Assembly: GCA_026015225.1 (NCBI GenBank)
Contig: JAOZGV010000012.1
Location: forward strand, 1 to 8,876
Source: Candidatus Bathyarchaeota archaeon
Lineage (GTDB): Archaea; Thermoproteota; Bathyarchaeia; 40CM-2-53-6; RBG-13-38-9
Length of the DNA: 8,876 nt
Reading direction: 5' to 3'
The translations under genes and the position numbers were made by a program. Every line of letters begins with the position of its first letter. Positions within the stretch are counted from its first letter, which is position 1. The notes under the pieces were generated by a model that was given only the letters and a program-made list of their open reading frames with translations, had not been told where the DNA came from and searched no databases. This document shows positions 5,163 to 8,876 of the stretch, piece by piece.

Positions 5163-6281
5163 ATGAACCCTAAAGAGAGAATATTGACATTGCTTAAAGG
5201 TGGTCTTCCAGATAAAATACCTTTTGTTGCTTTTGATCGCCATTTGCTTCAGGGAAAGAAAGAACGTGAAGCTAGAAATAGAGGAATGGGCCTTATTTGC
5301 TGGAGACCATGTTATGTTGAGTCAATATCGAATGTTGAAATTGTAACAAGAAGTGAGCCGGATACTCTCATTAAGACCTACAAAACTCCTGTCGGCAGTC
5401 TAACTGAAGTATTTAAACATGGCGCGGGTTATGGACAAGGTATATTTGGTCGTGATTGGAAGGGAGTACAAGCTAGAAGAACTGAATTCTTAGTTAAAAA
5501 AACTGAAGATTATAAAATATTAAAATTCATTTTTGAGAATTTGCACTACGAACCATATTATTATCCTGTCGAAGATCAAATAAGACGTTTAAGAGGGGAT
5601 GGTATTGTTGTCACTACATTGCCCTATGAACCTATGCAAAGGTTACTAATAGAGTTTGTAGGATGGAAAAAATTCTATACTGATTTAACTAAGAATATTG
5701 AACCGATCGAGGAAATTTCCAAAATACTTGAGAAAAAATATGAGAAAGAATTATTACCTATAGTCGCTGATTCTCCATCGGAGGTTATGTTGGTTGGAGG
5801 AAATATAGATTCTATCCTAGTCAGTCCACCTTTATTTGAGAAGTATTACTTGCCATATTACTCAAAATGCGCAAATATTCTACACCCTCAAAAAAAGATG
5901 TTGGATGTCCATATAGATGGAAGAGTAAAAGCACTTACTAATCTGGTAAAAAAATCTGAAATTGACATCATTGAAGCATTTACACCTCCTCCGATGGGTG
6001 ATCTAGCTATTGATAGAGCTCTTTCTATGTGGAAAAATAAAATTATTTGGATAAACTTTCCAATGACGATTTCTAGCTTAATGGGACCCTGTCCTAAAAC
6101 AGTAAAAAAATACCTTATTGAGCAATTAGAACTTATGATTCCGGGTGAACGAGTGATGTTATTTGCATCTACGGAAGATCGCATCCCTGAAGAAAATCTT
6201 ATGGCTATGATGGAAATTATGGAAAGAGCTACACTACCATTATCAAAAGAAGTAATTAAGAATATTGATAGTAATTCCTAA
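5163..6281 (+). CDS. Uroporphyrinogen-decarboxylase-fold protein (not HemE), possible corrinoid methyltransferase relative
   Basis: A 372-residue protein from ATG 5163, beginning MNPKERILTLLKGGLPDKIPF, the usual N-terminus of the URO-D/MtaA superfamily. An ATG at 5133 would add ten residues and is the first start after an in-frame TGA; I prefer 5163 because of the family N-terminus and a GTGA element at 5155-5158. Later marks are SPSEVMLVGGNIDSILVSPPLFEKYYLPYY and a VHIDGR segment (His250), where methyltransferases such as MtaA have H-x-C with zinc ligands. The arginine-rich RQAGRY motif of HemE is absent, so a heme-pathway role is unlikely. Members of this broad family move methyl groups to or from corrinoid proteins, but no corrinoid protein gene is present, so substrate and reaction are open. 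Expected to be cytoplasmic. A T7 tract directly follows the stop. Confidence 0.8.
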   Translation: MNPKERILTLLKGGLPDKIPFVAFDRHLLQGKKEREARNRGMGLICWRPCYVESISNVEIVTRSEPDTLIKTYKTPVGSLTEVFKHGAGYGQGIFGRDWKGVQARRTEFLVKKTEDYKILKFIFENLHYEPYYYPVEDQIRRLRGDGIVVTTLPYEPMQRLLIEFVGWKKFYTDLTKNIEPIEEISKILEKKYEKELLPIVADSPSEVMLVGGNIDSILVSPPLFEKYYLPYYSKCANILHPQKKMLDVHIDGRVKALTNLVKKSEIDIIEAFTPPPMGDLAIDRALSMWKNKIIWINFPMTISSLMGPCPKTVKKYLIEQLELMIPGERVMLFASTEDRIPEENLMAMMEIMERATLPLSKEVIKNIDSNS

Positions 6282-6288
6282 TTTTTTT
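6282..6288 (+). terminator. T7 terminator after the URO-D-like gene
   Basis: Seven T residues begin immediately after the TAA stop at 6281. This is a clear archaeal-type termination signal at the meeting point of the two converging gene blocks. The remaining spacer up to 6419 holds no convincing gene. Confidence 0.55.
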
Positions 6289-6419
6289 ATAACCTTAATT
6301 TTATGAAAAAAGGGATAAGGACTGTCTTTTTGGGTGTGCTTATAAGATTCAAATTATGAATATTACAATATTACTGATTAGGTAGCGAGTTCAATGAACG
6401 ATGCGCTTTTTATGCTTAT

Positions 6420-6974
6420 TTAATACAATCTAATTTCTTTTGTTATCCTAATATAATTTAAATATAAAGCAATGTTCCGCATTATATATTCAAGAAGATC
6501 CTTGATTTGAGAATGTTCATTTCCTATAATAAAATTTCCTTCTGGAAAAATATACACAAAAGTTCCATTTTCAAGTGTGATTCCATTAATCACATATGTG
6601 AAAGGTATGGGTGAAGATCGGAGTCCTCTATAGGATAAAATAATCTCAAAATCGATAAATACTATGCACATGTTGTATCCTGAGCTATGAGCATTTAGTC
6701 TTAAATTAGATGCTAATTCGCTTTCTGATAAGTTCTTATTTTCAATTGATTGTTCTTTTGCAAGAAATTCTTCTAATTCGATTATGCTTGGTCTTTTAAA
6801 ATATTTAAGTTGGAGTTCTTTTGCGAGTAATTGGTTTTCGCTCTTAAAAGTATTAATGATTTGATATTGATAAATATGGTAAATTGTAGACATGCTTAAT
6901 ATTATGATTAAAATGATAGGCAGAATTCTCCCAATTTTATTAAACTGTTTTTTAGGTGAAATTATTTCACTCAA
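6420..6974 (-). CDS. Membrane-anchored protein, degenerate transglutaminase-like paralog (second of pair)
   Basis: A 184-residue protein with one N-terminal membrane helix (about 16-35) after a basic leader (PKKQFNKIGR), so the rest should lie outside the membrane. It is a clear paralog of the protein encoded at 7014-7595: both have helix + IYxxY/IHQY, a charged coil (40-60), a PSI-x-[ED]-L segment, L-R-L-N-A-x-x-x-G-[YF]-N-M-C-[IV]-V, and NGTFVYI followed by P. In the paralog and in transglutaminase-like families the block before LRLNA starts with a catalytic-type Cys; here the aligned residue is Glu84. The aspartate after FVYI is Phe143. It therefore looks catalytically dead if the family assignment is right. 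The TTG start at 6974 is the first possible after an in-frame TAA, and GTGAT precedes it by 6 nt. It follows its paralog by 39 bp, so the two are probably co-transcribed. Confidence 0.75.
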   Translation of the reverse strand: MSEIISPKKQFNKIGRILPIILIIILSMSTIYHIYQYQIINTFKSENQLLAKELQLKYFKRPSIIELEEFLAKEQSIENKNLSESELASNLRLNAHSSGYNMCIVFIDFEIILSYRGLRSSPIPFTYVINGITLENGTFVYIFPEGNFIIGNEHSQIKDLLEYIMRNIALYLNYIRITKEIRLY

Positions 6975-6980
6975 GAGATC

Positions 6981-6985
6981 ATCAC
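6981..6985 (-). promoter_or_regulatory. Ribosome-binding site GTGAT for the TTG start at 6974
   Basis: On the reverse strand GTGATGATCTC precedes the TTG. GTGAT is complementary to the archaeal 16S rRNA end and lies 6 nt from the start codon, which supports the TTG choice. Confidence 0.55.
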
Positions 6986-7013
6986 TTGATTAAGACATTT
7001 ATATTAATTCGCT

Positions 7014-7595
7014 TTACCATATGTGGGTCTCATTAATTATTGCGGCTACAAGCGCATCATTATTTTTCTCTAATAATTTCAATTCTAACGAATACCGATC
7101 AAACCTAATGATTTGATCATCTTGCGGATCAATGTATACGAAAGTTCCGTTATCAAGTATAGCTCCATTAATGGTTTCCAATCCTGTACTTGGAGCCCAA
7201 TATTCCTTATCTCTTGAAACCGATTTAATTACATAATTAACCTCCAGTAATACAACGCACATATTAAAACCGTTTTTTCTCGCATTAAGCCTAAGCATAA
7301 TCGCAAAATCCTTACAATCCCAATTTGACCTATCTTTTTGATTAGTATTATCATTTGAAAGAAATTTATGCAAATCTTCTATACTTGGATTTTTAAGAGT
7401 AAATTTGTTAAGTTCGTTTTTCAAAAATTGATTTCTATCTTTCATCGCATTAATTGTACTATATTGATGGATATGGAGCATCAGAGAACTAATTGTTAGA
7501 ATTATGAGAATGAATGATAGATTTCGCAATAACTTCATTGATGGTGAGTTTGCATTATAAAATTTAATACCCTTCATTTTTTCTTTTATGTTCAT
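7014..7595 (-). CDS. Membrane-anchored transglutaminase-like protein (first of pair), candidate Cys but no evident His
   Basis: A 193-residue protein with a basic N-terminus, one membrane helix (about 22-40), a charged coil-like stretch (50-65) and an outer domain. The domain has SNWDCKDFAIMLRLNARKNGFNMCVVLLE (Cys94), then NGTFVYIDPQDDQII (Asp156, Gln158). The order DC-x-[DE]-[FY]-A...LxxxxxxxG...then [YF]I-[DE]-P-Q-[TD] is that of small archaeal and bacterial transglutaminase-like domains, where Cys, His and Asp form a triad; this is recognised by pattern only. The His normally found before the second block (HAW-like) is not present, the corresponding region being VIKSVSRDKEYWAP. Function may be binding rather than catalysis. 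No Shine-Dalgarno is seen; a TATA box at 7600-7607 would start transcription near 7577, the codon of Met7, so the real protein may be six residues shorter. It is transcribed together with its paralog at 6420-6974. Confidence 0.75.
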   Translation of the reverse strand: MNIKEKMKGIKFYNANSPSMKLLRNLSFILIILTISSLMLHIHQYSTINAMKDRNQFLKNELNKFTLKNPSIEDLHKFLSNDNTNQKDRSNWDCKDFAIMLRLNARKNGFNMCVVLLEVNYVIKSVSRDKEYWAPSTGLETINGAILDNGTFVYIDPQDDQIIRFDRYSLELKLLEKNNDALVAAIINETHIW

Positions 7596-7599
7596 CTAA

Positions 7600-7607
7600 A
7601 TATATAA
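7600..7607 (-). promoter_or_regulatory. TATA box before the membrane-protein pair
   Basis: TTATATAT on the reverse strand is centred 26-27 nt from the internal ATG at 7577, matching a leaderless start there. A second TATA-like run on the same strand (7628-7640) would fit the ATG at 7595 with a 10-15 nt leader. Which is used cannot be decided from sequence. Confidence 0.4.
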
Positions 7608-7668
7608 GAAATATAGGAAGAATAGAAATTATATATTTATTTATCATAAACGGCGCGAGCGCTCATAT

Positions 7669-7695
7669 ACTTCCTTAAGGTAGTACCTTGGAAGT
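7669..7695. repeat. Strong imperfect hairpin, 11 bp with a 2-nt bulge
   Basis: ACTTCC, bulged TT, AAGGT, loop AGT, ACCTT, GGAAGT: all eleven pairs are Watson-Crick. It lies between the acetamidase gene and the membrane-protein pair, next to a GC island (GGCGCGAGCGCTC, 7652-7664) containing the palindrome GAGCGCTC. No T tract follows on either strand, so a simple terminator is unlikely; an operator or a structured transcript end or leader is possible. Confidence 0.55.
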
Positions 7696-7774
7696 AGACG
7701 CTGAAGTTAAAGGAATACTGGGAGCTGATATTAGAGAGGTTCGTTATTTCTATTACGAAATTACTTCAAGATGA
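7688..7774 (+). CDS. Possible 28-codon ORF or gene remnant on the + strand
   Basis: From a TTG at 7688 a frame reads MEVDAEVKGILGADIREVRY and continues FYYEITSR before TGA at 7772-7774, overlapping the last bases of the convergent acetamidase gene. The residue mix (alternating acidic, hydrophobic and basic) is protein-like. An in-frame TAA at 7676 limits it upstream, and the start lies inside the hairpin at 7669-7695. It could be a tiny protein, the tail of a decayed gene, or chance. Confidence 0.25.
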   Translation: MEVDAEVKGILGADIREVRYFYYEITSR

Positions 7775-8686
7775 AGATGAAAGGAATTTTTTAGGAAATT
7801 TTGCGATAATCGTATAGAAAGGATCAACCATTTGAGCAACCCGGATCTTGGCAACTTGACTGCAGAGCTGATATGCTTCCAATCTATCGAAGTTATACTC
7901 TTTTTCAAGCCAGAAGATCAACTCGGCAAAGGCGATACGTAAAGCATCATCAAGTGGCCTATAGCTGCCAACAGTCATGATATAGTTATTGGATTCTATT
8001 CTTGGCCAATCGATAAATTTTTCTTTAATTACATCTATTTTTAGAGTACATTCCGCAGGCACTTCAATTCCTACACCTGAAATCTCACCATCTCCTTGAG
8101 CTGCATGAACATCACCAAGAAATAGGAAGGCTCCTTTTGTGAAGATTGGTAGCATGAGTTTATTACTTTTGCATACATCTGGGCAATCCATATTTCCTCC
8201 ATGAGGTCCTGGAGTTAAACTTTTAATCGCCTCGGACTCTGGAGCGACTCCTATTGTACCTATCATCGGATTTACTGGAATGAAAATTTGATTGGAGAAT
8301 TGAATTAAATTGTTTTTTATTGGACAGATTCTAGTTATTGGAAGCAGGGGATCGTTCAGCAATCTAGTGTAATCAGTTCTTGTTAAACCTCCAAAATCAG
8401 GTACTATTGCGGTAACACCGTATTTTGAATTGATTACTATGTCAACTATATCAATGACCAAGGCATCGCCCTTTTCAGCCTCTTCAATGTATATAGGCCC
8501 ACTCTGTGGATTTACTTGATCCAATGGTATCCTATCTGGTGTTGGTAGATCTTTTTCAGTTTTAATTCTTCCTCCAAATGCATCTATAGTCTCAACAACT
8601 ATTGTTTCACCAGCATTTACTCTTAATAGAGGTTTATGAGAGGCGCTTAAAGTATAATGATATTTAGACTGCCTAAGTCTCTTCAA
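7766..8686 (-). CDS. Acetamidase/formamidase family amidohydrolase
   Basis: A 306-residue protein of the FmdA/AmdA family, which hydrolyses short amides such as formamide or acetamide to ammonia and the acid. Diagnostic segments are VNAGETIVVETIDAFGG (23-39), GPIYIEEAEKGDALVIDI (63-80), TPGPHGGNMD (158-167) and LGDVHAAQGDGEISGVGIE (190-208); His162, Asp167, Asp192 and His194 lie in the conserved active-site and metal region. Length is normal for the family, so it appears intact. Odd points are two cysteines just after the GGNMD motif (Cys168, Cys172) and a lysine-serine tail. The TTG start at 8686 is fixed by GTGATC at 8691-8696. The exact amide cannot be told; some relatives act on other small amides. 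It would supply ammonium in the cytoplasm. No amide or urea transporter gene is next to it. Confidence 0.9.
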   Translation of the reverse strand: MKRLRQSKYHYTLSASHKPLLRVNAGETIVVETIDAFGGRIKTEKDLPTPDRIPLDQVNPQSGPIYIEEAEKGDALVIDIVDIVINSKYGVTAIVPDFGGLTRTDYTRLLNDPLLPITRICPIKNNLIQFSNQIFIPVNPMIGTIGVAPESEAIKSLTPGPHGGNMDCPDVCKSNKLMLPIFTKGAFLFLGDVHAAQGDGEISGVGIEVPAECTLKIDVIKEKFIDWPRIESNNYIMTVGSYRPLDDALRIAFAELIFWLEKEYNFDRLEAYQLCSQVAKIRVAQMVDPFYTIIAKFPKKFLSSSS

Positions 8687-8690
8687 AAAC

Positions 8691-8696
8691 GATCAC
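8691..8696 (-). promoter_or_regulatory. Ribosome-binding site GTGATC for the acetamidase TTG start
   Basis: GTGATC is a six-base match to the complement of the archaeal 16S rRNA end and lies 4 nt before the TTG at 8686. It is the best Shine-Dalgarno match in the window and decides this start. Confidence 0.65.
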
Positions 8697-8764
8697 AAAT
8701 CCTCTTAATAATAAAATTCTCTGATTTCTACAAAAAAAATTGGCATTGATTCTTGTATATTAGC

Positions 8765-8773
8765 TATTTAAAA
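8765..8773 (-). promoter_or_regulatory. Possible TATA box of the acetamidase gene
   Basis: TTTTAAATA on the reverse strand would start transcription near 8742 and give a leader of about 55 nt. The surrounding DNA is AT-rich, so the call is tentative. Confidence 0.35.
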
Positions 8774-8823
8774 TATGAGACAAAAGTGAATTAAATCCAT
8801 TTCAATGCCACTTCAAATCTTTT

Positions 8824-8876
8824 CTACTTCTTTCGGAACATCTTTTTTAGGTTATCTTCCACCTTATTTATTGGAT
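8824..8876 (-). CDS. Possible C-terminus of a further gene entering from the right edge
   Basis: On the reverse strand one frame is open from the window edge and reads PINKVEDNLKKMFRKK before a TAG at 8826-8824. The charged, helical, lysine-rich ending is typical of a protein C-terminus, and it runs in the same direction as the acetamidase gene 137 bp downstream. Only 16 codons are visible, so family and reality are uncertain. The + strand frame over the same bases is low-complexity and less convincing. Confidence 0.35.
   Translation of the reverse strand, partial: PINKVEDNLKKMFRKK

Noticed and set aside
5888..6184. 98-residue reverse-strand frame inside the URO-D-like gene
   Set aside because: Antisense shadow of a conserved coding sequence, with no start signal or known motif.
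5163..6281. Annotation as hemE (uroporphyrinogen decarboxylase of heme synthesis)
   Set aside because: The N-terminal arginine motif needed for binding the porphyrinogen is absent and no heme-pathway gene lies nearby.
6303..6359. 18-codon ATG frame in the convergent spacer after the T7 terminator
   Set aside because: It lies behind a strong terminator, has no ribosome-binding site and shows no protein-like conservation signal that I can judge.
8805..8876. + strand ATG frame open to the right edge
   Set aside because: It is rich in Phe, Ser, Leu and Pro, as expected from the reverse of a lysine-rich coding end. The reverse-strand frame is more protein-like.
1..8876. CRISPR arrays, insertion sequences, att sites, phage genes or defence operons
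   Set aside because: No regularly spaced direct repeats, transposase or integrase motifs, terminal inverted repeats or known defence domains were seen on either strand.

Overview
The window is AT-rich DNA that reads as the chromosome of an archaeon, most likely of the TACK/Thermoproteota side (a Bathyarchaeia-like lineage is my best guess, not a proof). The evidence is: a tRNA interrupted by two short introns with bulge-helix-bulge (BHB) folds, one of them in the T-loop; ribosome-binding sites of the GTGATC/GAGGT type in front of TTG starts; TATA-like boxes; oligo-T tracts after stops; an archaeal MJ0037-type phosphoesterase; a DRG-like GTPase with a TGS domain; and a surface protein ending in an IPEYP + membrane helix + KK anchor. 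I see no transposase, integrase, CRISPR array or phage gene, so this looks like ordinary chromosome with a few lineage-specific genes.

Left half, genes on the + strand: the 3' end of a membrane-anchored surface protein (1-441), an MJ0037-type metallophosphoesterase (547-1398), a small four-helix membrane protein of unknown function (1505-1864), and a COG2509-type FAD-dependent dehydrogenase (2033-3409, TTG start). A tRNA-Pro(CGG) gene with two introns lies on the - strand (3491-3598). Then come a TGS-domain GTPase (3766-4935) and a uroporphyrinogen-decarboxylase-fold protein that is not HemE (5163-6281). The + genes are mostly separated by about 100-230 bp with their own TATA-like and oligo-T signals, so they look like single transcription units rather than one operon.

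Right half, genes on the - strand, converging on the left block at 6282-6419: the last codons of a further gene at the right edge (8824-8876), an acetamidase/formamidase-family amidohydrolase (7766-8686, TTG start with a strong GTGATC site), and two tandem paralogous proteins with one N-terminal membrane helix (7014-7595 and 6420-6974). These two look like decayed transglutaminase-like (Cys-His-Asp) domains: one keeps a candidate cysteine, the other has lost it. The acetamidase and the paralog pair are separated by an intergenic stretch with a strong imperfect hairpin and a GC island.

The most notable features are the doubly interrupted tRNA-Pro, the paralogous pseudoenzyme-like pair, and the GTPase whose G3 motif is EAPA rather than DxxG. 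The genes do not form one obvious pathway. No complete new defence or metabolic system can be supported from this window.
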